Below, piece by piece: positions 1 to 7,212 of a DNA stretch of 43,561 nucleotides. Origin of the DNA: an uncultured Eubacteriales bacterium (GTDB lineage: Bacteria; Bacillota; Clostridia; Oscillospirales; Oscillospiraceae); NCBI GenBank assembly GCA_900319935.1, contig ONQJ01000002.1, forward strand, positions 1 through 43,561, written 5' to 3'. How positions within the stretch are numbered: the stretch's first letter is position 1; every line of letters begins with the position of its first letter. Made by a program: the position numbers and the translations under genes. The notes beneath the pieces were generated by a model. It was given only the letters and a program-made list of their open reading frames with translations. It did no database searches and was not told where the DNA came from.

Positions 1-224
1 CCCGGCATGCCGTTGGGCGCGACGTATTTGCGCTTGTAGCGAAAATCCATCAGCGTGGACATGTTGTCGTCCACGGAAAAGACCACGCTGCCGCCGCGGC
101 CGCCGTCGCCGCCGTCCGGGCCGCCCGCCGCGACGTATTTCTCGCGGTGGAAAGCCACGGCACCGTCGCCGCCGTTTCCCGCGCGGACCGTGATCCTCGC
201 TTTATCAACAAATGATGCTGCCAT
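1..224 (-). CDS. obgE: GTPase Obg, N-terminal part (cut by window edge)
   Basis: Only the first ~74 residues are inside the window. They show the Obg-fold hallmark of glycine-rich stretches ([27 protein letters not shown]). Obg is a ribosome-associated GTPase acting in 50S assembly and stress control; its G domain would lie beyond position 1. The ATG at 222-224 is preceded by AAGGAG five bases away. The N-terminus has a short MAAS- start before FVDKA, slightly longer than the usual M-FVD start. It is the third gene after rplU and rpmA, the classical L21-L27-Obg order, but a strong hairpin at 261-292 separates it from rpmA, so it is probably expressed partly by read-through. Confidence 0.95.
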   Translation of the reverse strand, partial: MAASFVDKARITVRAGNGGDGAVAFHREKYVAAGGPDGGDGGRGGSVVFSVDDNMSTLMDFRYKRKYVAPNGMP

Positions 225-260
225 AGCTTCTCCTTAAGTCGATCCTGCCTTTGTCAAAAC

Positions 261-292
261 AAAAGACCGGACTTGAAGCAGTCCGGTCTTTT
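261..292 (-). terminator. Rho-independent terminator/attenuator between rpmA and obgE
   Basis: A perfect 13-bp inverted repeat (261-273 pairs with 280-292, 6-base loop) with core GACCGGACT. On the minus strand it is followed by TTTTGTTTTG. It sits just downstream of the rpmA stop and should lower transcription into obgE. Confidence 0.85.
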
Positions 293-300
293 TGTTTGCT

Positions 301-564
301 TTACTGAGCGATTTCTTCGTAAACAGAGACCATCTTGCGGTCCTTGCCCATGCGCTCGAACTTCACTTTGCCGTCGATGAGGGCGAACAGAGTGTCGTCC
401 TTCCCCTTGCCCACGTTGTTGCCGGGGTGGATCTTGGTTCCGCGCTGTCTGACAAGGATGTTGCCGGCCAGGACAAACTGTCCGTCGGCTCTCTTGGTTC
501 CAAGGCGCTTGGACTCACTGTCGCGGCCGTTCTTGGTGGAACCCATACCTTTTTTGTGTGCCAT
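301..564 (-). CDS. rpmA: 50S ribosomal protein L27
   Basis: 87 residues, the family's normal mature length. The start [16 protein letters not shown] is the typical L27 N-terminus that reaches the peptidyl transferase centre. The start codon (562-564) is fixed by AAAGGAGGAG and by an in-frame TAA a few codons upstream, so no longer N-terminus is possible. Most Bacillota L27 proteins carry a short N-terminal extension removed by the cysteine protease Prp (gene between rplU and rpmA). Here the extension is absent and the rplU-rpmA gap is only 38 bases, so there is no prp gene in its usual place. Confidence 0.97.
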   Translation of the reverse strand: MAHKKGMGSTKNGRDSESKRLGTKRADGQFVLAGNILVRQRGTKIHPGNNVGKGKDDTLFALIDGKVKFERMGKDRKMVSVYEEIAQ

Positions 565-602
565 TAGGTTTCTCCTCCTTTAGTCAAAATAGCTGCGGAT
601 GC

Positions 603-917
603 TCAGGCGTTGATCGCTTCGATCTGGACCTTCGTGTAGGGCTGTCTGTGGCCCTGCGTTCTGCGGTAACCCTTTTTGGGCTTCATCTTGTAAACGCGGA
701 TCTTGCTGCCCTTGCCGTTCTTCACGACATTGGCGCTGACGGACGCGCCCTCGATCACGGGCTTGCCGAAAACGACGTTCTCGCCGTCGATCACGGCCAG
801 GACCTGGTCGAACTTGACGCTGTCGCCGGCCGCCGCGTCGAGCTTCTCAACGAAGACGACGTCGCCCTCTGCGACGCGATACTGCTTACCGCCGGTCATG
901 ATGATTGCATGCTTCAC
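603..917 (-). CDS. rplU: 50S ribosomal protein L21
   Basis: 104 residues with the L21 signature near the start ([16 protein letters not shown]) and the basic C-terminal [17 protein letters not shown] segment that contacts 23S rRNA. I chose the GTG at 915-917 because GGGAGGAG lies eight bases upstream and it gives the family's usual length. An ATG further upstream in the same frame would add 32 unrelated residues read from the leader. First gene of the rplU-rpmA-obgE unit, transcribed from the promoter at 1004-1032. Confidence 0.96.
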   Translation of the reverse strand: MKHAIIMTGGKQYRVAEGDVVFVEKLDAAAGDSVKFDQVLAVIDGENVVFGKPVIEGASVSANVVKNGKGSKIRVYKMKPKKGYRRTQGHRQPYTKVQIEAINA

Positions 918-997
918 GAATGAACTCCTCCCATCTTGCAGGACTCGCTCTTGAGGCGCGGGAAAACCCGACTTTTCAGGGGCCTCTTCAATGCGGC
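918..997 (-). promoter_or_regulatory. Probable L21 leader (5' untranslated regulatory RNA)
   Basis: About 80 transcribed bases lie between the predicted start site and the rplU GTG. They contain a small stable hairpin (CGGGTTTTCCCG) and other GC-rich pairs just ahead of the ribosome site. L21 leaders, known upstream of rplU in Bacillota, bind L21 for autogenous control. The assignment rests on position and hairpins only; a covariance-model match was not computed. Confidence 0.5.
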
Positions 998-1003
998 TTT
1001 GGT

Positions 1004-1032
1004 ATAATAACACGCCCGAGGGGCAATGTCAA
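1004..1032 (-). promoter_or_regulatory. Sigma-A promoter of rplU-rpmA
   Basis: TTGACA (1027-1032), 17-base spacer, TATTAT (1004-1009) on the minus strand: a perfect -35 and a good -10 for the housekeeping sigma factor. Confidence 0.85.
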
Positions 1033-1059
1033 CAACTTTTCCTTTGATTTTCCGATTCT

Positions 1060-2349
1060 TTATCCAACGGCTTCGATCGTGTTGTCGACGAGCGTAATGC
1101 CGCCGTCCACGCCGCTTTCGCTGAGGAAACGCCGCTGCAGGACGTTGTCCCGATCGGTATAGGTGATCATCAGATCAGGCATGCCGTTGGGGACGACCGC
1201 GCTGAGCTGCAGCGCGCAGTCGCTCATATAGCTTGCATACCAGTGCAGATCGGTCTCGTAGAAGCGCTCGTCGCCCTCGGCCTGATCGACATAGTACATG
1301 CTGCTGATCCGCAGATCGTAGACCGTACCGTCGACCTTGAGATACATCTCTTCACCCTCGTCGGAGAGGACCAGCCGGTCTATGCTCGCCACGGTGCCGT
1401 CCTGCACGTCCCCGACGCGGACGATCTCAAGCGAACCGGCGCCCTCGCGCTTCACGGGCAGATATCGCTCGTACATCAGGTCCTCCAGGGCGGAATACGG
1501 TACTGTGAACATCGGAAGACCCTTATCCTCCGCTCTGAGCTCGCCGAAGGCCGGGAAAACGACGATGCCGTCCGTATCAAAATACCAGTTCCCTTCCCGG
1601 ACGACGGCCGTGAGGGCGCTTTCAGCATCGATCCCCGCCTGAGACATCTCGTCGGAGAGGATAATATCCTCGCGCACGAGCGCGATCAGATTCTCAACGA
1701 GGGCCTTTTTGAAGGCCTCCGGATCCGGGGAGAGAGAATCCAGCGTCAGCTTTTCGCCCGTCTGCGTGTCATAGCTGATGCCGAAATAGCTGTGCTTGCC
1801 GCTTTCGCCGCCGGTATATACGCTCGTCCAGAAGCGGAAGCTGACCACGCTGCCGTCGGCCCGCATGCTTCTGACCGTTCTCGCGGAGGTGAACACCTTG
1901 TTCAGATCCGCTCCCGTCTCATGGATGTAAATGAAATTATCGGTGGCGCTCTCGAGAAGATGGTTCCGTCCGCCCTCGTTTCCGGTCCCGGAAATATAGG
2001 CCTCCTCGAGCAGATTCAATTGCTCGTTGATCTTTTCGGCGACCTCCGCTCTCTCGTCGATGCGCACTCTCGGCGTGACATAGGAGAACACCAGAATGAC
2101 GGAGCCGTCCGGCCCGTTGTAGCTCTCCTGTGTTTTCTTCGTGTAGATGATCACGCGGTCGCCGAGCTCGGCGCCCTGTTTTTCGGCCGAAGCAGCGTCG
2201 ACGGCAGTCGCGCCGTCCGTATCGGCCGCCGCGGCGTCGCCGGCGCCGTCGGACGCGGCGGTCTGTTGGCCGGACGCGTCCTGCCCCGCGCAGGCGCAGA
2301 GCGAGAAAACCATGCAAAGGCAAAGCAGCGCGCAAAGGATCTTTTTCAT
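1060..2349 (-). CDS. Secreted lipoprotein with DUF3298-like domain
   Basis: 429 residues. The N-terminus MKKILCALLCLCMVFSLCAC is a lipoprotein signal peptide with a lipobox ending in Cys at about residue 20, followed by an Ala/Asp/Gly-rich linker to about residue 60. The middle resembles the DUF4163/DUF3298 pair found in extracytoplasmic proteins such as RsiV and PdaC (YDTQTGEKLTLDSL, then WYFDTDGIVVFPAFGE and the FTVPYSALEDLM strand). The C-terminal ~120 residues were not recognised. Likely anchored outside the membrane; ligand unknown. The ATG at 2349 is supported by the signal peptide; its ribosome site is weak (GGGAAACG), so translation is probably coupled to the upstream CYTH gene, whose frame runs 413 bases into this gene. 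Confidence 0.85.
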   Translation of the reverse strand: MKKILCALLCLCMVFSLCACAGQDASGQQTAASDGAGDAAAADTDGATAVDAASAEKQGAELGDRVIIYTKKTQESYNGPDGSVILVFSYVTPRVRIDERAEVAEKINEQLNLLEEAYISGTGNEGGRNHLLESATDNFIYIHETGADLNKVFTSARTVRSMRADGSVVSFRFWTSVYTGGESGKHSYFGISYDTQTGEKLTLDSLSPDPEAFKKALVENLIALVREDIILSDEMSQAGIDAESALTAVVREGNWYFDTDGIVVFPAFGELRAEDKGLPMFTVPYSALEDLMYERYLPVKREGAGSLEIVRVGDVQDGTVASIDRLVLSDEGEEMYLKVDGTVYDLRISSMYYVDQAEGDERFYETDLHWYASYMSDCALQLSAVVPNGMPDLMITYTDRDNVLQRRFLSESGVDGGITLVDNTIEAVG

Positions 2350-2842
2350 GTCGCGTTTCCCGCGGGATCTCGCGGGCAAGAGCGGAGTTCGTATAATTCT
2401 TTTCCGAGCTGACCTCGCGGACGATCTCGATGCGGGGCGGGAAACGCAGCTCCTGCCCTTCGTCGTCGAGCTCCAGCTCCATAAGTGCCCGGTCGACCCA
2501 GAACGGGAAGACGTCGATCTCGAAATCCTGGCCGTCAAAGGAATAGATCAGCCGTCTCTTGCGGATCACGCGGCGCGACGGGTCGGCGCGGGAGCAAAGC
2601 TCACGGTAGCGCTCTTCATCGATCTCTTCCTCGATCTCCACGCGGCTGAGGTCGTTGAGCCGTTTCTTGACGGTGTGCGTATACTCGATCCTCCCGCCGT
2701 AATCACGGCGGCGGATACGTTCCCTTGTCCCCTCCGGCGAAAGGATGTAGATTTGCTCGATCTCGGAGGCGGGCAGCCGTGAAAGGAGCTCGCTGTCGGG
2801 CATCCGTATGAGATATTTTCGCTCGATCTCCAGGTGCTCCAT
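1937..2842 (-). CDS. CYTH-domain phosphohydrolase/binding protein with abnormal read-through C-terminus
   Basis: The first ~160 residues are a normal CYTH (triphosphate tunnel metalloenzyme) protein: ExExK at residues 5-9 (EIERK), RIRRRD, TVKKRL, EIEEEID and DVFPFWVDRALMELELDDE. Such proteins hydrolyse inorganic triphosphate or related polyphosphates with a metal ion. The start at 2842 has AAGGAG upstream. Homologues end shortly after the ALAREIP-like motif (here residues ~157-163). In this sequence the frame stays open for about 135 further residues, arginine-rich and low-complexity, read out of frame from the lipoprotein gene. A one-base insertion near 2350 would end the protein at the TGA overlapping the lipoprotein ATG. 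Either a stop was lost or one base is missing in the sequence; the domain is certain, the long tail is not. Confidence 0.8.
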   Translation of the reverse strand: MEHLEIERKYLIRMPDSELLSRLPASEIEQIYILSPEGTRERIRRRDYGGRIEYTHTVKKRLNDLSRVEIEEEIDEERYRELCSRADPSRRVIRKRRLIYSFDGQDFEIDVFPFWVDRALMELELDDEGQELRFPPRIEIVREVSSEKNYTNSALAREIPRETRHEKDPLRAALPLHGFLALRLRGAGRVRPTDRRVRRRRRRRGGRYGRRDCRRRCFGRKTGRRARRPRDHLHEENTGELQRAGRLRHSGVLLCHAESAHRRESGGRRKDQRAIESARGGLYFRDRKRGRTEPSSRERHR

Positions 2843-2874
2843 CGTCTTTCTCCTTTTTGAACGTCCGGCAATTC

Positions 2875-2903
2875 AGTATATATGAGAAATATGACAAAAT
2901 CAA
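2875..2903 (-). promoter_or_regulatory. Sigma-A promoter of the CYTH-lipoprotein genes
   Basis: TTGATT (2898-2903), 17-base spacer, TATACT (2875-2880) on the minus strand, 33 bases ahead of the CYTH ATG. Confidence 0.8.
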
Positions 2904-2981
2904 GAACATTTGCGAAACGTTCGGCCGTCGCTTAAGAATAATTAAGCTCGCTTTCGTGTCTTTTCCGGCAAGAAAAAGGTG

Positions 2982-3009
2982 TTGACTTGCCGCCGTTTTC
3001 CAATATACT
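2982..3009 (+). promoter_or_regulatory. Sigma-A promoter of the iron-sulfur flavoprotein-hypA operon
   Basis: TTGACT (2982-2987), 16-base spacer, TATACT (3004-3009). About 55 bases of leader follow to the ATG at 3071. It diverges from the CYTH promoter about 80 bases away; the AT-rich sequence between them could hold shared operator sites, but no clear dyad was seen. Confidence 0.8.
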
Positions 3010-3070
3010 TGTAAAGTAGAGGACCAAAAACAGCACCCACCGAAATACAATTTTGAGGAGAGAGTTTACA

Positions 3071-5758
3071 ATGGCAGAATTGAGGCCCAAGATCGTCAAG
3101 CTCTGTAAGGTCATCGGCGGCATTTCCGGCATGGTCAACAAGATCGACGAGAACGCCCCCGAGTATTACAGCCTGGCGAACATCGTCACCGACGACGAAG
3201 CCGACGTCGCGATCGCAGCCGGTCTGCGCAAGGAGCGTACGGCCGAGTGGCTGGCCAAGAAGGTCGGCAAGAGCGTGGAAGAGACCGAGAAGCTGGCAAA
3301 GCATCTTGCCTGGATCGGCGTTTTCCGCTGCACCTACGACGAAAAAGACGGCGTGGACAAATACTTCATGCAGATCTTCGCCCCAGGCATCATGGAGATG
3401 CTGGTCAACAACCAGGAACTGCTGGAGACCCATCCCGAGGTCGGGCGCGCGTTTGAGGAATACACCCGCAAGCGCATGGAGCTGATGTCGGCCATGATCC
3501 CCCAGGGCTATGGTCTGATGCGCGTCATTCCCGTCGAGAGCGCGATCAAGGACGACCCCACGGCGCATGAGTACGACAAGCTTTCCTATTACCTGAACAA
3601 ATACGACAAGTTCTCCGTCTCCCCCTGTTCCTGCCGTTCGTCACGCACCTCGATCAACGACGGCTGCGGCCATCTGGCCGAGGAGATGTGCATCCAGATG
3701 GGCAAGGGGGCCGAGCATTACATCCGTACCGGCCGCGCCCGCGAGATCACCCGCGAGGAAGCCCTTGAGATCATCAAGCGCGCTGAGGAAAACGGCCTCA
3801 TGCACGACATCCCCAACATCGAAGAGGCCGGTGAGAGCGCCGCTATCTGCAACTGTTGCTCCTGCGCCTGCTTCGGTCTGCGCGTCGGTCTGATGTTCGG
3901 CGCGCGCGACGTCATCCGCTCGAACTACGTCGCCGAGATCGACGAGGCCAAGTGCGTCGCCTGCGGCATGTGCGTCGAGACCTGTCCGGGCAACGCCCTC
4001 AAGCTCGGCCAGAAGCTGCCCACGACCGAAGACACCTCTGCGCCCGAATACAAGAAGATGACCGACGTGATCTTCTCCAAAGACGTATGGAACCCCGATT
4101 ATCGCGAGAATTTCGAGGATACCATGCCGACGGGCACCGCTCCCTGCAAGGCCGCCTGCCCGGCTCACATCGCCGTACAGGGCTACCTCAAGCTCGCCGC
4201 ACAGGGCAGATATACCGACGCGCTTGAGCTTATCAAGAAGGAAAACCCCTTCCCCGCCGTCTGCGGCCGTATCTGCAACAAGCGCTGCGAGCAGGAATGC
4301 ACCCGCGGCAGCGTCGACGAGGCCGTCGCCATCGACGAGGTCAAGCGTTTCATCGCCGACCACGATCTTGACGAGGCCACCCGCTTTGTGCCGAAGATGA
4401 TCAACCAGACCGGCAAGCCCTTTACCGAAAAGATCGCGGTCATCGGCGCCGGCCCCGCGGGCATGAGCTGCGCCTACTATCTGGCCAACAAGGGCTATCC
4501 CGTCACCGTGTTCGACCGCAATCCCGTCCCCGGCGGCATGCTGACGCTCGGCATCCCGAACTTCCGTCTGGAGAAGGACGTGCTCAACGCCGAGATCGAC
4601 ATCCTGCGCGAAATGGGCGTGGAATTCAAGTGCGGCGTCGAAGTCGGAAAGGACGTCACGATCCAGCAGCTGCGCGAGCAGGGCTACAAGGGCTTTTATC
4701 TGGCCATCGGCGCACAGAAGAGCGCGAAGCTGAAGGTCCCGGGCGAGGAGCTCGAGGGCGTGCTCGGGGGCGTGGACTTCCTGCGCGAGGTCAATCTCGG
4801 CGGCAAGGTCGAGATCGGAAAACGCTGCGCCGTCGTCGGCGGCGGCAACGTTGCGATGGACGTGTGCCGTACGGCCGTCCGTCTCGGCGCGGAAAAGACC
4901 TATATCATTTACCGCCGCGGCGAAGAGGAGATGCCCGCCGACCGTGACGAGGTCAAAGAGGCAAAAGCCGAAGGCGTCGAATTCCGCTTCCTCTGCGCGC
5001 CGGTCGAGATCTTGGGCGAAAACGGAAAGGTCTGCGGCATGAAGGTCGAGCTCATGGAGCTCGGCGAGCCTGACGAAAAGGGCCGCAGAAAGCCCGTCGG
5101 CACCGGCAAATTCGAGACCATCGAGCTCGACAGCGTCATCGGCGCGGTCGGCCAGGTAGTCGACTGGGGCAGCCTCGACGTCGGCGATCTCAAGACCACC
5201 GCGAAGGGCACAGCCTTTGCCGATCCGCTCACCTACCAGACCAACCAGAGCGACATTTTTGTCGGCGGCGACTGCTACACCGGACCGAAGTTCGCCATCG
5301 ACGCCATCGCCGCCGGCAAGGAAGCCGCGATCTCCCTGCACCGCTTCGTCCACCCGGGCCAGACGCTCACGATGGGCCGCGACCGCAGGCACATCACGCC
5401 GCTGAACAAGGAAAAGGCCCGCATCGACATCGGCAGCTTTGACAGCGACCACCGTCAGCTGCCCGGCTACAACGAAGCCAAGGCCAAGACCTTCTCCGAC
5501 GCCCGCGTCACCTTTACCGAAGAGCAGGTCCGCAGGGAGACCGCCCGCTGCCTCGGCTGCGGTGCGACAAAGGTCGACGAGTATATGTGCATCGGCTGCG
5601 GCCTGTGCACCACGCGCTGCAAGTTCGACGCGATCCGGCTCAAGAAGGTCCGCGATTGGGAGGCCGGCTCCTTCGAGACCATGCCGATCAAGGTGGCGGA
5701 AGGTCTCGTCAAGCGCACGGGCGGCATCGTCCGCAAGGCGATCTCCGGGAAAAAGTAA
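3071..5758 (+). CDS. Iron-sulfur FAD/NAD(P)-dependent oxidoreductase, GltD-like, multidomain
   Basis: 895 residues. Start ATG 3071 has GAGGAGAG eight bases upstream. Order: a helical, winged-helix-like N-terminus (~30-115); a cysteine-rich part with CSC at 186-188, further Cys near 198-206 and CNCCSCAC at ~260; a [4Fe-4S] ferredoxin motif CxxCxxCxxxC from 295; a GltD-type cluster domain (CKAACP from 359, CGRICNKRCEQEC at ~400); an FAD Rossmann site GAGPAG at 459; an NAD(P) site GGGNVA at ~590; a C-terminal cluster pair (CLGCG at 827, CIGCGLCTTRC at 840). The core is that of the NAD(P)H:acceptor half of glutamate synthase, so it should pass electrons between a pyridine nucleotide, FAD and ferredoxin-like clusters in the cytoplasm. 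No gltB-like partner is nearby; the physiological acceptor is unknown. It overlaps hypA by one base. Confidence 0.85.
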   Translation: MAELRPKIVKLCKVIGGISGMVNKIDENAPEYYSLANIVTDDEADVAIAAGLRKERTAEWLAKKVGKSVEETEKLAKHLAWIGVFRCTYDEKDGVDKYFMQIFAPGIMEMLVNNQELLETHPEVGRAFEEYTRKRMELMSAMIPQGYGLMRVIPVESAIKDDPTAHEYDKLSYYLNKYDKFSVSPCSCRSSRTSINDGCGHLAEEMCIQMGKGAEHYIRTGRAREITREEALEIIKRAEENGLMHDIPNIEEAGESAAICNCCSCACFGLRVGLMFGARDVIRSNYVAEIDEAKCVACGMCVETCPGNALKLGQKLPTTEDTSAPEYKKMTDVIFSKDVWNPDYRENFEDTMPTGTAPCKAACPAHIAVQGYLKLAAQGRYTDALELIKKENPFPAVCGRICNKRCEQECTRGSVDEAVAIDEVKRFIADHDLDEATRFVPKMINQTGKPFTEKIAVIGAGPAGMSCAYYLANKGYPVTVFDRNPVPGGMLTLGIPNFRLEKDVLNAEIDILREMGVEFKCGVEVGKDVTIQQLREQGYKGFYLAIGAQKSAKLKVPGEELEGVLGGVDFLREVNLGGKVEIGKRCAVVGGGNVAMDVCRTAVRLGAEKTYIIYRRGEEEMPADRDEVKEAKAEGVEFRFLCAPVEILGENGKVCGMKVELMELGEPDEKGRRKPVGTGKFETIELDSVIGAVGQVVDWGSLDVGDLKTTAKGTAFADPLTYQTNQSDIFVGGDCYTGPKFAIDAIAAGKEAAISLHRFVHPGQTLTMGRDRRHITPLNKEKARIDIGSFDSDHRQLPGYNEAKAKTFSDARVTFTEEQVRRETARCLGCGATKVDEYMCIGCGLCTTRCKFDAIRLKKVRDWEAGSFETMPIKVAEGLVKRTGGIVRKAISGKK

Positions 5759-6102
5759 TGCACGAGCTCGGTATCTGTGACGCGCTGCTCAAAATGGTGG
5801 ACAAGATCGCCAAAGACGAGCAGCTCGACGGGATCAGCAGGATCACGGTGGAAGTCGGCACACTCTCCGGCGTCGTCCCGAAATATCTTGAGGACTGCTG
5901 GGTCGCCGTGACGGACGGCACGCCGTACATGAACAGCGAATTCTCTGTCGAGGTCGTTGAAGGAACCGCAAAATGCTTCGACTGCGGGCAGGAATTCGCC
6001 GCCGGCATCAACGACAAGCTCGTCTGTCCGTTCTGCGGCGGGAAAAAGCTCGTTCCCGTTTCCGGGCGCGACCTCACCTTGAAAGAGATCCTTGCCGAAT
6101 AA
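5758..6102 (+). CDS. hypA: HypA-family nickel metallochaperone
   Basis: 114 residues, normal HypA length. It begins MHE, with His2 as the nickel ligand of the family, and has the zinc site Cys73/Cys76 and Cys90/Cys93 (CFDC, CPFC). HypA delivers nickel, with HypB, to the large subunit of [NiFe] hydrogenases, or to urease in some bacteria. Its ATG shares one base with the stop of the flavoprotein gene (TAATG), so the two are translationally coupled. No hypB-F and no [NiFe] hydrogenase subunit is present in this window. A nickel role elsewhere in the genome, or a modified role with the iron-sulfur flavoprotein, are both possible. Confidence 0.9.
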   Translation: MHELGICDALLKMVDKIAKDEQLDGISRITVEVGTLSGVVPKYLEDCWVAVTDGTPYMNSEFSVEVVEGTAKCFDCGQEFAAGINDKLVCPFCGGKKLVPVSGRDLTLKEILAE

Positions 6103-6110
6103 AAGCACGT

Positions 6111-6145
6111 CGCCCTCCGTCTTTCGACGGAGGGCGATCCTCTTA
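6111..6145 (+). terminator. Hairpin terminator after hypA
   Basis: 11-bp perfect stem (6111-6121 with 6126-6136, TTTC loop), followed by a modest T-containing tail (ATCCTCTTATT). It ends the flavoprotein-hypA operon before the next promoter. Confidence 0.65.
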
Positions 6146-6150
6146 TTCGC

Positions 6151-6179
6151 TTGCAATCCGCGCTCTGTCGGACTATACT
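6151..6179 (+). promoter_or_regulatory. Sigma-A promoter of the acyl-ACP thioesterase
   Basis: TTGCAA (6151-6156), 17-base spacer, TATACT (6174-6179); start codon 28 bases further. Confidence 0.8.
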
Positions 6180-6206
6180 GTTCTACGTTGCGAAAGGAGG
6201 GTGCGC

Positions 6207-6914
6207 ATGGAAGTCTATACGCTGACCTGTACCGTCAGGAGCCGAGACGTGAATATGTTTCAACATATGCGTCCTTCTCAGCTCTTCGAGCTCCTGCAGG
6301 AGGCGGCGACCGATCATTCCGAGCTTCTCGGCGCCGGCGTCGACGTGATCCGCGCGAAAAACCTGATGTGGGTCCTGGCCCGGCAGAATGTGGAGATCGC
6401 ACGCATGCCGTCCTACGGGGAAAAGATCGTGGTCGAGACCTGGCCCGGCAAGACGGTCCATTCTCTGTATCCGCGCTACTATCGTCTGCTCGACGCGCGG
6501 GGGGATGCGATCGTCAACAGTTCCGCGATCTGGATGCTGGCCGATCTCAGCGAGCGGACGCTCGTCTCTTCCTCTCGTTCCGGCTTTGAATTCGCAAATG
6601 AAAAGCGCGGCTTTGAGATCCCCCTCCCTTCTCCGCCGCGCAGCTTTTTCACGAACAGGAGCGTCAGCTTTACGGTGCCGTTCAGCTACGTCGACATGAA
6701 CGGGCACATGAACAACACCCGTTACTTCGATCTTGCCGACAATCTCTCCCCCGCCGCGCTCGCAGGCCGCGATCCGGTCCGGATCCTTGTGGAATACTCC
6801 GCCGAACTGCGGCTCGGCAGCAGTTATGAGCTGCTCTACGGCCAGACGGACGATCGTTTCTGTCTCAAAACGGGCGGCGACAAACCCCTGTTCCGCATCG
6901 TCATGGATTACTGA
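6207..6914 (+). CDS. Acyl-ACP thioesterase
   Basis: 235 residues forming two hot-dog domains. The first has DVNMFQHMRPSQLFELLQEAA (residues ~14-34) and WPGKTVHSLYPRYYRL. The second has the catalytic-type motif DMNGHMNNTRYFD (Asp163, Asn165, His167). This is the pattern of the FatA/FatB-like bacterial thioesterase family, which releases free fatty acids from acyl carrier protein in the cytoplasm. ATG 6207 follows AAAGGAGG by six bases; a GTG two codons earlier would abut the ribosome site and is unlikely. It is a single-gene unit with its own promoter and a strong terminator. Chain-length preference cannot be read from the sequence. Confidence 0.9.
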   Translation: MEVYTLTCTVRSRDVNMFQHMRPSQLFELLQEAATDHSELLGAGVDVIRAKNLMWVLARQNVEIARMPSYGEKIVVETWPGKTVHSLYPRYYRLLDARGDAIVNSSAIWMLADLSERTLVSSSRSGFEFANEKRGFEIPLPSPPRSFFTNRSVSFTVPFSYVDMNGHMNNTRYFDLADNLSPAALAGRDPVRILVEYSAELRLGSSYELLYGQTDDRFCLKTGGDKPLFRIVMDY

Positions 6915-6957
6915 AAAAAGATCCGCCCCCGGGCGGATCTTTTTCGTCCTTTTTTTC
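6915..6957 (+). terminator. Rho-independent terminator after the thioesterase
   Basis: Palindrome with 14-base arms (6915-6928 / 6931-6944; core GATCCGCCC), starting right after the TGA. The right arm runs into TTTTT and a second T-tract at 6950-6957. Confidence 0.85.
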
Positions 6958-7007
6958 GTTAACATAACGCACTGTCCTGCAAACGGGACAGGGTCTGTGC
7001 TATGCTT

Positions 7008-7037
7008 GGATCAAAGAACAAAAGGAGGCTTTGATCC
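7008..7037 (+). promoter_or_regulatory. Inverted repeat presenting the ribosome-binding site of the small gene in its loop
   Basis: GGATCAAAG (7008-7016) pairs perfectly with CTTTGATCC (7029-7037). The 12-base loop is AACAAAAGGAGG, so the Shine-Dalgarno is in the loop and the ATG follows the stem immediately. A weak promoter-like pair (CTGCAA 6977-6982, TATGCT 7001-7006, spacer 18) would start transcription near 7013, inside the left arm. The dyad could therefore be an operator in DNA rather than an RNA hairpin. A second dyad, CTGTCC (6972-6977) / GGACAG (6986-6991), overlaps the promoter. Confidence 0.5.
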
Positions 7038-7142
7038 ATGAAAAACAAGCTTGAAGAAGTAACGATCTCCGCCCAGCTCGCAAGCGCTTCCCTGCTGCCG
7101 CTCGGCCTGCTCATCGGCGTTCTCTCGGCTCTGTTCCTGTAG
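7038..7142 (+). CDS. Small predicted membrane peptide, 34 residues
   Basis: Not recognised. The peptide starts MKNKLEEVTISAQLAS and ends in a hydrophobic run of about 20 residues (LLPLGLLIGVLSALFL), long enough for one membrane helix, with charge only at the N-terminus. A consensus GGAGG lies nine bases before the ATG within a hairpin loop, which makes chance unlikely. It stands 70 bases upstream of the PdaB-like deacetylase on the same strand and may be co-transcribed. A leader peptide or a small membrane regulator are both possible. Confidence 0.55.
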   Translation: MKNKLEEVTISAQLASASLLPLGLLIGVLSALFL

Positions 7143-7212
7143 AAAGGCGTCGCACGTTTTTCCTTCTTCCCGCAGCCGATCGCTCATACGATGGATCGAG
7201 GAGATGATGCTG

